Of a DNA stretch of 64,000 nt, positions 33,621 through 43,190 are shown piece after piece. Below the pieces are notes generated by a model. That model saw only the letters and a program-made list of their open reading frames with translations, made no database searches and was not told the origin of the DNA. Location: contig CAMUDN010000007.1 in assembly GCA_947087645.1 (NCBI GenBank), positions 17,167 to 81,166 of the forward strand, written 5' to 3'. The translations under genes were made by a program, and so were the position numbers. The DNA is from an uncultured Bulleidia sp. GTDB lineage: Bacteria > Bacillota_I > Bacilli_A > Erysipelotrichales > Erysipelotrichaceae. The first letter of the stretch is position 1. The number at the start of each line of letters is the position of its first letter.

Positions 33621-35144
33621 ATGCATCGATATCTTAAATTTTTATATTCAAAAGTTATCTTAATAGCACCCTTAGTTTTATTACAGTTATATTTGTATTT
33701 AGCTCTTTTTCAAGGAACATCACAATTTAGTCCTTTGATTGATCGTTTTTTAAGATTTATTGCACTTGTTTTTGCTATATATATTATTAATCGTAATAGT
33801 GATTCACACTATAAAATAGCTTGGCTTTTAGTCCTTTTAACTTTTCCTATTACTGGCGTTGCTATCTATTTATTAGCAGGTAATAGACGGGTACCTAAAA
33901 AATTAGAAAAAGGTACAGTTAAAGCAAGTAAAGCGATGAATAATTTATTTAAACAAAATAGTGATACTTTAAATGAATTAAAAAAATATTATGCTGATGA
34001 TTATCCACTATTTAAGTATGGTATTGAATATAGTGATTTTCCTATCTATGAGGGAACAAGAGGTGATTATTTTCCGAGTGGAGAAAATTGGTATCCACAT
34101 TTTTTACATGATTTACAAGCTGCTAAACATTTTATTTTTCTTGAATATTATATTATTTCAGAAGGTTGGCTGTGGTTTAAAATAGTTGATATTTTACGTA
34201 AAAAAGTCAAAGAAAAAGTAGAAGTAGTAATGATTATGGATGATTTTGGCAGTGCTACACTACCTATCTATTGGGATAAAAAGTTACGCCAATGGGGAAT
34301 TTCTGTTTATCGTTTCAATCCTTTAAGACCTGCTCTTTCTGTTATTATGAACAATCGTGATCATCGTAAAATTGCTGTTATAGATAATAAGATAGCATAT
34401 ACGGGGGGAATTAATATAGCTGATGAATATATTAATAGGATACATCCATATGGCTATTGGAAAGATTCAGCTATTCGTTTAGAAGGTAAGGCTGTATGGT
34501 CGTTTACATGTATGTTTCTTGGTTTATGGACATATCTTAAAAATAAAAATGAAGTAATTAAATATAATAAGTATCAAATATATGCTTCTTGTGCAAATGA
34601 AGGCTTTTTTCAACCTTTTTCGGATAGTCCGACAGATGATCAAAATTTAGCTTTAGACTTGCATATCAGTTTGATTAATCATGCTAAAAAATATATTTAT
34701 ATTGATTCAGCATATTTAGCAATTACGGATACAATTCGCAATTTATTGATTTTAGCAGCTAAAAGAGGGATTGATGTTCGCATTTTAACTCCCCATATTC
34801 CTGATAAAAATTGGGTTTTTCAAATAACACGTGGAAATTATGCATGTTTAGTTAAAGAAGGCGTTAAAATATACGAATATACACCAGGTTTTAATCATAC
34901 TAAAAATATTGTTGTTGATGATAAAATTGGTTTAATGGGAACAGTTAATACTGATTATCGTAGTTATTTTTTACATTTTGAAAATGGTGTATTATTTGTT
35001 AATGAACGCTTAGCTTGTCAAATGCGTAAGAATTTTGAAGAAGCTATTGCCATATCAGAATTGATGAGTGAAGAAAAGTGTCAGACTAATATATGGTTAC
35101 GTTTATATCGTGATATATTAAATTTGTTTGTCCCAATGGTATAG
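33621..35144 (+). CDS. cls: Cardiolipin synthase
   Basis: A membrane phospholipase D-family enzyme that joins two phosphatidylglycerols into cardiolipin and glycerol. The 507-residue protein has two N-terminal membrane helices (about 11-30 and 40-95), the PLDc_N-type NSDSHYKIAWLLVLLTFPITG region in pieces, and two HKD motifs: NRDHRKIAVIDNKIAYTGGIN and FNHTKNIVVDDKIGLMGTVNTD (HxKx4D pattern in both). Normal length. AAGGAG precedes the ATG. The patatin-like gene starts 8 bases later, making a small lipid operon. Confidence 0.92.
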   Translation: MHRYLKFLYSKVILIAPLVLLQLYLYLALFQGTSQFSPLIDRFLRFIALVFAIYIINRNSDSHYKIAWLLVLLTFPITGVAIYLLAGNRRVPKKLEKGTVKASKAMNNLFKQNSDTLNELKKYYADDYPLFKYGIEYSDFPIYEGTRGDYFPSGENWYPHFLHDLQAAKHFIFLEYYIISEGWLWFKIVDILRKKVKEKVEVVMIMDDFGSATLPIYWDKKLRQWGISVYRFNPLRPALSVIMNNRDHRKIAVIDNKIAYTGGINIADEYINRIHPYGYWKDSAIRLEGKAVWSFTCMFLGLWTYLKNKNEVIKYNKYQIYASCANEGFFQPFSDSPTDDQNLALDLHISLINHAKKYIYIDSAYLAITDTIRNLLILAAKRGIDVRILTPHIPDKNWVFQITRGNYACLVKEGVKIYEYTPGFNHTKNIVVDDKIGLMGTVNTDYRSYFLHFENGVLFVNERLACQMRKNFEEAIAISELMSEEKCQTNIWLRLYRDILNLFVPMV

Positions 35145-35152
35145 AGGAAAAA

Positions 35153-35998
35153 ATGAAAAAAGTAGGTTTAGTTTTAGAAGGTGGCGGAATTCGAGGTGCT
35201 TTTACAGCGGGAGCATTGGCTTGGCTAGCTGATCAAAATATTCAATTTGATTATTATGTAGGTATCTCATCAGGAGCTATATATCTTGTAATCCATTTAG
35301 CAAAACAAAAAAAGATAGCTTATGATTTAGCAACAAAGTATTCAATAGATCCAGATATTGTTGGTGTAAAAGCTTTTTTGAAAGAAGGTCATTTTGTAGC
35401 ATATCGGAAACTTTTTGAAGAAGATTTAAAGAAAAAAGCACATCTGAATGTACAAGAACTAATTAAAGAAAATTTACCAATTGAAGTTGGTTGTTATGTT
35501 TTGGAACATGGTAAAACAGAATATTTTCCTGTTGAAAGTGATTTAACAACTGTGATTGCTTCAGCATCATTGCCAATTGTTGGTAGCGTTTGTAAGTATA
35601 AAGGATTACATTTATTGGATGGTGGTGTAACAAAAATGATTCCAATTGAACGAGCTGTTGAACAAGGCTGTACACATTTTTTGGTTATTACAACGAAAGC
35701 TAAAGATTATGTACGTAAGCCATCAAGTCGGTTTGTAAAATGGTTAATTAAAATTCTTTATCATGCTTATCCCCAAATAGCAAAAGATTATGCCGTAAGA
35801 CATATTAATTATTATCATCAAAAAGAATTGATTCAAAAATATATTAATGAAGGTAAAGCCATAAATATATATCCTACAGTAAATGTTCCTGTATCACGTT
35901 TTAAAGGAAGTGTAAGTCAAGCTAAACAATTGTATCAATTAGGTTATCAAAATATGGCAGAAAGAAAAGAAGAGATATTAAAATTAATAAAAAAATAG
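35153..35998 (+). CDS. Patatin-like phospholipase (YjjU/RssA type)
   Basis: A 281-residue Ser-Asp dyad acyl hydrolase. The oxyanion loop is LEGGGIRGAFTAGAL, the nucleophile is the Ser of GISSGA (near residue 42), and the dyad Asp is in LLDGGVTKMIPIERA. No signal peptide. Coupled to cls (8-base gap, GAGG site), it probably acts on membrane phospholipids; the true substrate is not known. Ends at a bidirectional terminator. Confidence 0.87.
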   Translation: MKKVGLVLEGGGIRGAFTAGALAWLADQNIQFDYYVGISSGAIYLVIHLAKQKKIAYDLATKYSIDPDIVGVKAFLKEGHFVAYRKLFEEDLKKKAHLNVQELIKENLPIEVGCYVLEHGKTEYFPVESDLTTVIASASLPIVGSVCKYKGLHLLDGGVTKMIPIERAVEQGCTHFLVITTKAKDYVRKPSSRFVKWLIKILYHAYPQIAKDYAVRHINYYHQKELIQKYINEGKAINIYPTVNVPVSRFKGSVSQAKQLYQLGYQNMAERKEEILKLIKK

Positions 35999-36020
35999 GG
36001 TTCATCCCTATTTTATTTTT
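35991..36020. terminator. Bidirectional terminator between convergent genes
   Basis: AAAATAGGG / CCCTATTTT is a perfect stem with a 5-base loop and T-rich sequence on either strand. Confidence 0.8.
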
Positions 36021-37102
36021 TGTAAAAGAGCAGCATCTGGTTTTAAAGATTTATCAAACCAATTTTGCAGATATAATTCACTATATTCATCGAAAGAAAG
36101 TTGTGATTTGTTGATTTTAAGCGCTAATTCTTTACCAACATAGCGATAGATCTTAGGGTTTAAAAGACCGGTTATTTTTTCTTTGCCATTTGGATAACGT
36201 TGGATAAAACCGTATTCATGTGCATGTTTACTAATCCATTCAAGAACTTGTTTTTCTTGTTTGACATAAGTTATAGCAACTTTAAATTTAAGTCCGCTTT
36301 GGCTTTCACTAAAACCTTCTTTCATCACTTTATTACCCATTCTTTGATATAAATTTAATTGACTTTGGTAATCTGAATAAGCATTAGTTATAAAAAAATT
36401 CATCTTTTCTTGAATTGACTTTTTGACGAAAAGAACAGCTTGTTGCATAGCTTCTTTACGTAATTGTTGATTTGGTGAAGCATATTGACGAGGAATATTA
36501 ACTAAGTCATGAGGTTTATAATTTTTATTGTAGTAATAATTATAATTTACTAAAGTGTTTATTTTAGGATCTTTTATTTCATGCGTTATTTTATATTCTT
36601 GGCGATAATTACCAGATAATGTAAATTTATTATTATTATTTTGTGTATGATGTTGCAAACAATCCTTAATGTAGTTATTTTCATCCCATTGATAATCAAA
36701 AACAAGTAATGGCGTTAATTCAAAAAAATTTAATTTAGAAAATAAATTTTCTAATTGATCATCTTCATATCCTTTATCTTTTAAACGTTGATATAAAAGG
36801 ATATCTTTTTCATTGATTTCTTGTTCTTTATAATTAATTTTATAAATTGATAAATAGTGAGGATAAAAATTATTTCTATCAATAGCTTTTTTAAGGCTTG
36901 GTGAATTAAGCTTATTTTTGATAATCCAAGAACTTACCTTCTCTTTTTGTAAAACTTTAATTTGATTTTTACTATATCCAAGCTTAGATAATTCTTTTTT
37001 TTCTTTTAAAATGGGTTGAAAGTATAGATAAAAAGGTACTATAAGTATACATATTATAAAAATAATAAAACTTTTACGAATTTTCCTTTTCTTTTTTTTC
37101 AT
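36008..37102 (-). CDS. VanY/D-Ala-D-Ala carboxypeptidase-like protein without zinc ligands
   Basis: A 364-residue membrane-anchored protein: basic N-terminus, one helix (about residues 11-29), a linker, then a domain from about 185 that aligns with VanY/DacB-type LAS peptidases (LVNYNYYYNKNYKPHDLVNI, NAYSDYQSQLNLYQRM, the YGFIQRYPNGKEKITG stretch, YRYVGKELAL). The zinc motif SEHQTGLAxD reads SESQSGLKFK (Ser267 and Lys274 replace His and Asp). The catalytic EPWHYRYVG reads NPKIYRYVG (Asn315, Lys317, Ile318). All catalytic and metal residues are lost while the fold residues remain, so it is probably a non-catalytic cell-wall-binding paralogue. Its end codons overlap no gene; its start overlaps the RluD-like gene by 4 bases. 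Confidence 0.8.
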   Translation of the reverse strand: MKKKKRKIRKSFIIFIICILIVPFYLYFQPILKEKKELSKLGYSKNQIKVLQKEKVSSWIIKNKLNSPSLKKAIDRNNFYPHYLSIYKINYKEQEINEKDILLYQRLKDKGYEDDQLENLFSKLNFFELTPLLVFDYQWDENNYIKDCLQHHTQNNNNKFTLSGNYRQEYKITHEIKDPKINTLVNYNYYYNKNYKPHDLVNIPRQYASPNQQLRKEAMQQAVLFVKKSIQEKMNFFITNAYSDYQSQLNLYQRMGNKVMKEGFSESQSGLKFKVAITYVKQEKQVLEWISKHAHEYGFIQRYPNGKEKITGLLNPKIYRYVGKELALKINKSQLSFDEYSELYLQNWFDKSLKPDAALLQKIK

Positions 37103-37776
37103 AATAATTCCTTTTTAAAGATCATCCAGTCACCTATCATTTTAGGATGTAATTCAAATGTAAGCATTGTTTTTTTGATGGGGTGTAAGAAACATAATCT
37201 GTACGCAAATAAGCAAATAGGTTCTTTAGCAGGCTTGAAATGATAGCGTTGATCATGTAAAAGAGGCCAACCTCGACTGGCAAATTGAACACGTATTTGA
37301 TGAGGACGCCCTGTCTCTAAATCAATATGTACAAGTGATTTGCCCTTTTTTTGAGCTAATATACGATAAGATAAACGAGCAAATTTACCTTCTTTGCATG
37401 TTGAAACAAAGACTTTATTTTGTTTATGGTCTTTTTTTAAATAATCTTCTAAAGTTCCTTGTTTTGGTAACTTAGTACTATCTAATATAGCTAAATAACT
37501 TTTTTGTAAAAGATGTTGACGAATTTCATCACTTAAGCGAGAAGCAGCTTTTGATGTTTTTGCAAAAACCATTAAACCACCAACTGGTCTATCTAGGCGA
37601 TGAACTAAGCCTAAAAAGACATTACCAGGTTTATGATCTCTTTCTTTTATCAGTTGTTTGAGTAATTGTAAGAGATCTTTTTCACCTGTTTTATCAGCTT
37701 GTGAAAGAATATTGATTGGTTTTTGTACAACAAGAAGATGGTTATCTTCATAAATAATATTTATTTTTTCTGCCAT
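37099..37776 (-). CDS. RluA/RluD-family pseudouridine synthase
   Basis: A 225-residue RNA pseudouridine synthase. The catalytic aspartate lies in LVHRLDRPVGGLMVFAKTSKAA, preceded by IIYEDNHLLVVQKPINILSQ and followed by LETGRPHQIRVQFASRGWPLLHD in pieces. There is no S4 domain, so it is a short RluA-type enzyme (YqcB-like in Firmicutes) rather than full RluD. Target uridine is unknown. It overlaps both neighbours on the minus strand, so the three genes form one operon. Confidence 0.88.
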   Translation of the reverse strand: MAEKINIIYEDNHLLVVQKPINILSQADKTGEKDLLQLLKQLIKERDHKPGNVFLGLVHRLDRPVGGLMVFAKTSKAASRLSDEIRQHLLQKSYLAILDSTKLPKQGTLEDYLKKDHKQNKVFVSTCKEGKFARLSYRILAQKKGKSLVHIDLETGRPHQIRVQFASRGWPLLHDQRYHFKPAKEPICLFAYRLCFLHPIKKTMLTFELHPKMIGDWMIFKKELL

Positions 37777-38633
37777 CGTGCATATATTCCTGCGGGTAAA
37801 ACAATGTTACGTGATGAAATAGGCAATGCCAGTTCTCCTGTTTCAATATTACCATTTGGTAAAGAAGTAGTATTTAACAAATTAGCAAAGACAGTTGCAG
37901 AAAAACCGCTTGTATAAGAATTAACTAAAAAGAAACAAGCATCTTGGTCTAACAATTGACTAGCATTTTGAATGAGTTTTCTTACTTCTTGCTCAAATTT
38001 CCACATTTCGCCATTTGGCCCACGACCATAACTAGGTGGATCCATCAAAATACCATGATAACGATGACCTCTTCTTTTTTCCCGTTCCACAAATTTTAGA
38101 CAATCTTCAACGATAAAACGAATCTTATGTTTTTCAAGATGGGAATAATTTCTATTTTCTTTTGCCCATTGTACCATACCTTTAGCTGCATCAACATGGA
38201 CAACTTCATCCGCTCCTGCTAAAGAACAAGCCAAAGAAGCTGCTCCTGTATAAGCAAAAAGGTTTAATATTTTAGTTACTTTACCTTGTTTCACACGATC
38301 TTGAATTAAATGTTGCATCCAATCCCAATTAACAGCTTGTTCAGGGAATAAGCCAGTATGTTTAAAATTGGTTGGTGCAACTTTAAAAGTTAAATTTTGG
38401 TAATGTATAAACCAATAATCAGGTATTTTTTTGCGATATTCCCAATAACCGCCACCTGCTTTTGAACGGTGGTAAATAGCATCATAATTTTGCCAATCAG
38501 TAGAAGGATTTTTAGCCCAGATAGCTAATGGATCAGGGCGTCTTAATATAATATTTTGCCAGCGCTCTAATTTTTCAAAATCACCAGCATCAATACATTC
38601 GTAATCTTGCCAATATTCAGCTTTTTTTATCAT
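37761..38633 (-). CDS. Class I SAM-dependent rRNA methyltransferase-like protein
   Basis: A 290-residue enzyme of the RlmI/RlmK-like (COG1092) group. The SAM-binding motif is ILNLFAYTGAASLACSLAGA, the acidic loop is VVHVDAAKGMVQWAKEN, and motif IV is GILMDPPSYGRGPNGEMWKF. The N-terminal region carries the usual ERWQNIILRRPDPLAIW and KHTGLFPEQAVNWDWM segments. No PUA domain is attached. Overlaps the pseudouridine synthase gene by 16 bases. The RNA target is inferred only from relatives. Confidence 0.85.
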   Translation of the reverse strand: MIKKAEYWQDYECIDAGDFEKLERWQNIILRRPDPLAIWAKNPSTDWQNYDAIYHRSKAGGGYWEYRKKIPDYWFIHYQNLTFKVAPTNFKHTGLFPEQAVNWDWMQHLIQDRVKQGKVTKILNLFAYTGAASLACSLAGADEVVHVDAAKGMVQWAKENRNYSHLEKHKIRFIVEDCLKFVEREKRRGHRYHGILMDPPSYGRGPNGEMWKFEQEVRKLIQNASQLLDQDACFFLVNSYTSGFSATVFANLLNTTSLPNGNIETGELALPISSRNIVLPAGIYARWQKK

Positions 38634-38674
38634 AAATTACCTCAAGTTGATTATAGCACGACAATTCTTTAAAA

Positions 38675-38703
38675 TTTACAAGCCTATTTGAAAACTTTAT
38701 AAT
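38675..38703 (+). promoter_or_regulatory. pcrA promoter
   Basis: TTTACA (38675-38680), 17 bases, TATAAT (38698-38703): a near-consensus sigma-A promoter. Transcription would start near 38710, which rules out the ATG at 38707 as the pcrA start. Confidence 0.75.
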
Positions 38704-38733
38704 AAAATGAAATCACTAGAAAGAGGAATTACT

Positions 38734-40863
38734 GTGCTGGATATTCAATCACTAAATTTACAACAAAAAGAAGCAGTCTTAGATGAACATCAATATTTAC
38801 GTATTATTGCTGGAGCAGGTTCAGGTAAGACCCGTGTTTTAACTATGAAAATTGCTCATTTAATTGCTGATAAACAAGTTTGGCCAACTAAAATTTTAGC
38901 AATTACTTTTACAAATAAAGCGGCTCGCGAAATGGAAAATCGTATTTTCAAAATGTTAACAGAAGATATAAGTAAACCAATTATTTGTACGATTCATTCT
39001 TTATGTGTACGTATTTTACGCCAAGATATTGGGGTAATGAATTATCCACGTAATTTCACTATTTTGGATGCTGAAGATCAAAAAGCTATTATTAAAGAAT
39101 TTTATAAGGAACATCATTTACATAAAGAAGATCTTTCATTTAGTGCTGTCTTGAATTATATTTCAAATAATAAAGCAGTTAATTTAACAGTTGATGAAGC
39201 ATATAAAATAGCAGATTTCAGTGATTATGAAAAATTAAAAGCAAAAATATATGAATATTATTTACAAAGGCAAAAAGAACTTTTGGCACTTGATTTTGAT
39301 GATTTGATTATATGGACGGTAAATATATTTCAACAATTTGTAACAATTAAACAAAAGTGGCAAAGTTATTTTAAATATATTTTAGTTGATGAATTTCAAG
39401 ACATTGACCATATCCAATATAAATTAATTAAACTTCTTGTTGGTAAAGATAATAATTTATTGGTTGTGGGTGATCCAGATCAGACAATTTATACTTGGCG
39501 AGGTGCAGATGTTCGTATAATTGTTGATTTTGCAAAAGATTTTCCTCAATCAAGAACTATTTTATTAACCCAAAATTATCGTAGTACAAAGGCTATTTTA
39601 CAAGGTGCTAATTCAGTAATTAAGAATAATAAGCAAAGGGTTGATAAAGATTTGTTTACAATTGATCAATCACCGGATAAAATATATCATTTTTCAGCTA
39701 GTAGTGATGAAAGTCAAGCTTTATGGATTGCTCATAAAATGAAGTCAATTTGTGCTAAAAAAGGTAGTTATGCGGAAATGGCTGTTCTTTATCGTGCCAA
39801 TTATTTATCACGTTCATTAGAAAAAGCATTAATGGATGAACGTATTCCATATGTTATTTATGGTGGTTTACGTTTTTTTGAGCGGCAAATAGTGAAAGAT
39901 GTTTTATCATATATGCGTTTAGTGCTTAAAGGTGATGATTTATCATTTGATCGCATTATTAATCGTCCGAAAAGAGGAATTGGTATAAAGACAATAGATC
40001 AGATAAGTCAAAGAGCTAAGGAATTAAATTGTACAAAATTAGAAGTTTTAAAGCAGGAATCTTTATTTAAAGGTAAAGTACAAATGACAATAGACTCTTT
40101 TTTGCAAAGTTTAAATAATTGGCAAGAAAGAATTAAGCAAGCAGATATATCTTTGTTACAAGCATTTGAAATGGTTATTGATGAGAGCGGTTATCAAGCT
40201 TTCTTGGCAAGTGAAAATGATGCCGATAATCTTGGCTATTTAAAATCTTTATTAGAAGATGTACAAGATTTTGAAAAACGTTATCCCCAAGCTCATTTAG
40301 AGGAATATTTACAATCAGTTGCTTTATATGGTGATCGTACAGAAATAATTGATAATAACTATGTACAATTAATGACGATTCATGCAGCAAAAGGACTTGA
40401 ATTTAATACTGTTTTTATTAGTGATTTAAATGAGGGAATTTTTCCATCTGAAAGATCTATAAGTGAAGGTAATAAAGGCTTAGAAGAAGAAAGACGTCTA
40501 GCTTATGTAGCTTTTACTCGGGCACGACAACATTTATATTTAACAGATGCTAGTGGCTATTCATACATTTTGCAAAAAGCTAAAATGCCATCTCGTTTTA
40601 TTACAGAAATTGCTGATGAGTATATTACACATCAAATATCAGGTGTTAAAAAAGAAAATATGATGCCACCATTATTTGTTTCTAAAAATGTTCAATCTTT
40701 AGCAAAAAATAAAGTATGGCATAAAAAAGAAGTTGTTATGCATATTAAATTTGGGGAAGGTGTTGTTATATCTCAAGATGGTGACTTTGTAACAATTGCT
40801 TTTGCTTATCCATGGGGGATTAAGAAATTACAGGCAAATCATCCATCACTTAAGAAAAAATAA
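38734..40863 (+). CDS. pcrA: ATP-dependent DNA helicase PcrA/UvrD
   Basis: A superfamily 1 3'-5' helicase for DNA repair and plasmid replication. Motifs in order: Q-motif LNLQQKEAV, Walker A IIAGAGSGKTRVL, Ia TFTNKAAREM, Walker B ILVDEFQDID, III VGDPDQTIYTWRGAD, IV LTQNYRS, V LMTIHAAKGLEFNTVFI, VI EERRLAYVAFTRAR. The C-terminal Tudor-like domain ends with HIKFGEGVVIS. The frame also has an ATG at 38707, but the transcript should begin near 38710. The GTG at 38734 follows AAGAGG by 7 bases and starts at VLDIQSLNLQQ, the normal family beginning. 709 residues. ligA follows after 9 bases. Confidence 0.92.
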   Translation: MLDIQSLNLQQKEAVLDEHQYLRIIAGAGSGKTRVLTMKIAHLIADKQVWPTKILAITFTNKAAREMENRIFKMLTEDISKPIICTIHSLCVRILRQDIGVMNYPRNFTILDAEDQKAIIKEFYKEHHLHKEDLSFSAVLNYISNNKAVNLTVDEAYKIADFSDYEKLKAKIYEYYLQRQKELLALDFDDLIIWTVNIFQQFVTIKQKWQSYFKYILVDEFQDIDHIQYKLIKLLVGKDNNLLVVGDPDQTIYTWRGADVRIIVDFAKDFPQSRTILLTQNYRSTKAILQGANSVIKNNKQRVDKDLFTIDQSPDKIYHFSASSDESQALWIAHKMKSICAKKGSYAEMAVLYRANYLSRSLEKALMDERIPYVIYGGLRFFERQIVKDVLSYMRLVLKGDDLSFDRIINRPKRGIGIKTIDQISQRAKELNCTKLEVLKQESLFKGKVQMTIDSFLQSLNNWQERIKQADISLLQAFEMVIDESGYQAFLASENDADNLGYLKSLLEDVQDFEKRYPQAHLEEYLQSVALYGDRTEIIDNNYVQLMTIHAAKGLEFNTVFISDLNEGIFPSERSISEGNKGLEEERRLAYVAFTRARQHLYLTDASGYSYILQKAKMPSRFITEIADEYITHQISGVKKENMMPPLFVSKNVQSLAKNKVWHKKEVVMHIKFGEGVVISQDGDFVTIAFAYPWGIKKLQANHPSLKKK

Positions 40864-40872
40864 GGAGTGTAT

Positions 40873-42837
40873 ATGCGTATAGAAGAGCAAATGAAAGAAC
40901 TTATTCAACGATTAAATGCTGCTTCCGATGCTTATTATAATGGGCAGGCTGAGCTTTTATCAGATACAGAGTGGGATCAATTATTTGATAAATTACAAAA
41001 TTTAGAGCAAACAACAGGGATTATTTTATCTAATTCACCAACACATAAAGTATCGGCTGATACAGTTTATGGGCAAAAAGAAGAACATCTTTATCCGGCT
41101 TTATCATTAGCTAAAACAAAGTCTGTCAGTGAGTTAGTAAAGTGGGCAAATGGTAAAAAAATTTGGATGTCATGGAAATTAGATGGTTTAACATTAGTTG
41201 TAACTTATCAAAAAGGTAAATTGTTGAAAATTGTTACCAGAGGAGATGGTCATATTGGCACAAATATTACGCATTTAGCTCAAGGAATCTTTGGCATTCC
41301 TGAGCATATTGATTATCAAGGGGAATTAGTAATTCGTGGTGAGGCGTTGATTTCTTATGCTGATTTTGAACAATATATTCGTGAAACAGGTGAAGATTAT
41401 GCTAATCCACGTAATTTAGCAGCTGGATCTTTAAATCTTAAAAAAGCACAAGAAGTAAAAAGACGCAATATTCATTTTCGACCTTTTACATTAGTTTATA
41501 TAGATCAAACAATTAATTGTTGGGGTGAAAGAATGAAGTTTTTAACGACTCTTGGTTTTGATGTCGTAGAACATATATGTCTTTTAAATAGTGATGAAGA
41601 ACATATGCAAAACGCTGTTGAACAATTTTCCAAACAAGTTATGGAAAGAGTGAATCCTTATCCAGTAGATGGTTTAGTTATTGTTTATGATGATATTTTA
41701 TATGCACAAAAAGGGAATGTTACAGGTCACCATGCAACAAGAGCAGGCTTAGCTTTTAAGTGGAAAGACCAATCAAAAATAACAAAACTTATAGGTATTG
41801 AATGGTCAAATGCTATTTCAACAATTAGTCCGATTGCTCTTTTTGAACCGATTGAATTAGAAGGAACAATTGTTAAACGTGCTTCTTTAGTAAACATTTC
41901 TGAATGTGAACGTTTAGGGATTGGTGATAAGGGTACAGTGTTAGAAGTTATCAAAGCTAATATGATTATTCCTAAAATACTTTCTGTTAAGCAAAAGGTA
42001 GGTCAATTAGTAATTCCAGAAAAATGTCCAGTATGTCATGCTAAAACTTCTATTCAGATATCAAAAGTATCGGGAACAAAGACCTTAAAATGTAGTAATG
42101 ATGATTGTCCGGCAAAGGCTTTAAAACAATATGTTCGTTTTGTTAGTAAACAAGGAGTAGATATTGAAGGAATTAATGAAGCAACATTAGCTCGTTTTAT
42201 TGCTTGTGGTTGGATCCATTCTTATGCAGATATCTATCACTTAGAAAGATATAAGGATGAAATAGCACAGTTAGATGGATTTGGCGAAAAATCAGCATTT
42301 AATATTATTTCATCATTAACAAAAGCTAAAAAAGTAAGAGCTGATAAATTTTTAGTTGCTTTATCTATTCCATTAGTTGGTATTGATGTTGCAAGACGTT
42401 TGTTAAAAGCGTATTCTTTTAATGAATTATGGCAATTAGCAATGGTAAAAGAAAAAGATTGCTTAGCATCTATTGAAAGTATTGGGCCACAAAAATCAGC
42501 TTCTTTCATTAATTTTGTGCAAGATCCTAGAAAGCAAGAAGAAGTTAAAAAATTGTTAGCAATCATAGAAATTGAAGATTTAGCTAACAATAATAACAAT
42601 AGTTTAGCAGGATTAACATTTGTTATTACTGGTGAACTTAGACATTTTCCAAATCGTAGTGCATTAAAAGAATTAATTCAATCACAAGGTGGTAAAGTAA
42701 CATCCAGTATCAGTAAGGCAACAAGTTTTTTGATTAATAATGATGTGAATAGTACGTCAACTAAAAATAAAAAAGCAAAAGAATTAGCTATTCCTATTAT
42801 TAGTGAAGCAGAACTATGTACACGCTTTAATTTATGA
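40873..42837 (+). CDS. ligA: NAD-dependent DNA ligase
   Basis: Seals nicks in replication and repair using NAD+. Present in order: domain Ia, the adenylation lysine in MSWKLDGLTLVV (KLDG variant of KxDG), an OB fold (KWKDQSKITKLIGIEW), a zinc finger with four cysteines (CPVCHAKTS...LKCSNDDCPAK), helix-hairpin-helix repeats, and a C-terminal BRCT domain (GLTFVITGELRHFPNRSALK). A GTG at 40867 is in frame, but AAGGAG is placed correctly for the ATG at 40873. 654 residues, normal. Operon with pcrA and probably upstream of gatCAB. Confidence 0.95.
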   Translation: MRIEEQMKELIQRLNAASDAYYNGQAELLSDTEWDQLFDKLQNLEQTTGIILSNSPTHKVSADTVYGQKEEHLYPALSLAKTKSVSELVKWANGKKIWMSWKLDGLTLVVTYQKGKLLKIVTRGDGHIGTNITHLAQGIFGIPEHIDYQGELVIRGEALISYADFEQYIRETGEDYANPRNLAAGSLNLKKAQEVKRRNIHFRPFTLVYIDQTINCWGERMKFLTTLGFDVVEHICLLNSDEEHMQNAVEQFSKQVMERVNPYPVDGLVIVYDDILYAQKGNVTGHHATRAGLAFKWKDQSKITKLIGIEWSNAISTISPIALFEPIELEGTIVKRASLVNISECERLGIGDKGTVLEVIKANMIIPKILSVKQKVGQLVIPEKCPVCHAKTSIQISKVSGTKTLKCSNDDCPAKALKQYVRFVSKQGVDIEGINEATLARFIACGWIHSYADIYHLERYKDEIAQLDGFGEKSAFNIISSLTKAKKVRADKFLVALSIPLVGIDVARRLLKAYSFNELWQLAMVKEKDCLASIESIGPQKSASFINFVQDPRKQEEVKKLLAIIEIEDLANNNNNSLAGLTFVITGELRHFPNRSALKELIQSQGGKVTSSISKATSFLINNDVNSTSTKNKKAKELAIPIISEAELCTRFNL

Positions 42838-42893
42838 TAGATTGAAAAGAAATTATTAAAAGGATAGAATAATACGGTAGAAAGTGGGTATTT

Positions 42894-43190
42894 ATGAGTA
42901 ATAATAAAAATCGTCAATACTTTAAATCTTTAGCTAAGCGTTTAATGTTTCAGCTTAGTGATGAAGAGGCAGATGGTTTATTAAAAAATTTTGAAGTTTT
43001 AGATAAACAAATAGCTTTAATGGAAAAAATAGATACTAATAATGTGACAGAAATGATATTTCCTTTTGCTGTTGAAACAACATTTTTAAGAGAAGATGTT
43101 GTTAATCATGTGATTAGTCAACAAGAAGCTGTTCAAAATGTAAGTAAACAAGTGGATGGTCATTTTGTCTTGCCAAAGGTGGTGAAATAA
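42894..43190 (+). CDS. gatC: Asp-tRNA(Asn)/Glu-tRNA(Gln) amidotransferase subunit C
   Basis: The 98-residue stabilising subunit of GatCAB, which wraps around GatA-GatB. Typical features: LAKRLMFQLSDEEADGLLKNFEVLDKQ-type N-terminal helices and the central FPFAVETTFLREDVV loop (usual P...LReD). It overlaps gatA by one base. The ribosome site is weak (AGTGGG). The order gatC-gatA-gatB is the standard Firmicute arrangement. Confidence 0.9.
   Translation: MSNNKNRQYFKSLAKRLMFQLSDEEADGLLKNFEVLDKQIALMEKIDTNNVTEMIFPFAVETTFLREDVVNHVISQQEAVQNVSKQVDGHFVLPKVVK

Noticed and set aside
38707..38733. Earlier pcrA start at ATG 38707
   Set aside because: A near-consensus promoter places the transcript start near 38710, and no ribosome site precedes this ATG.
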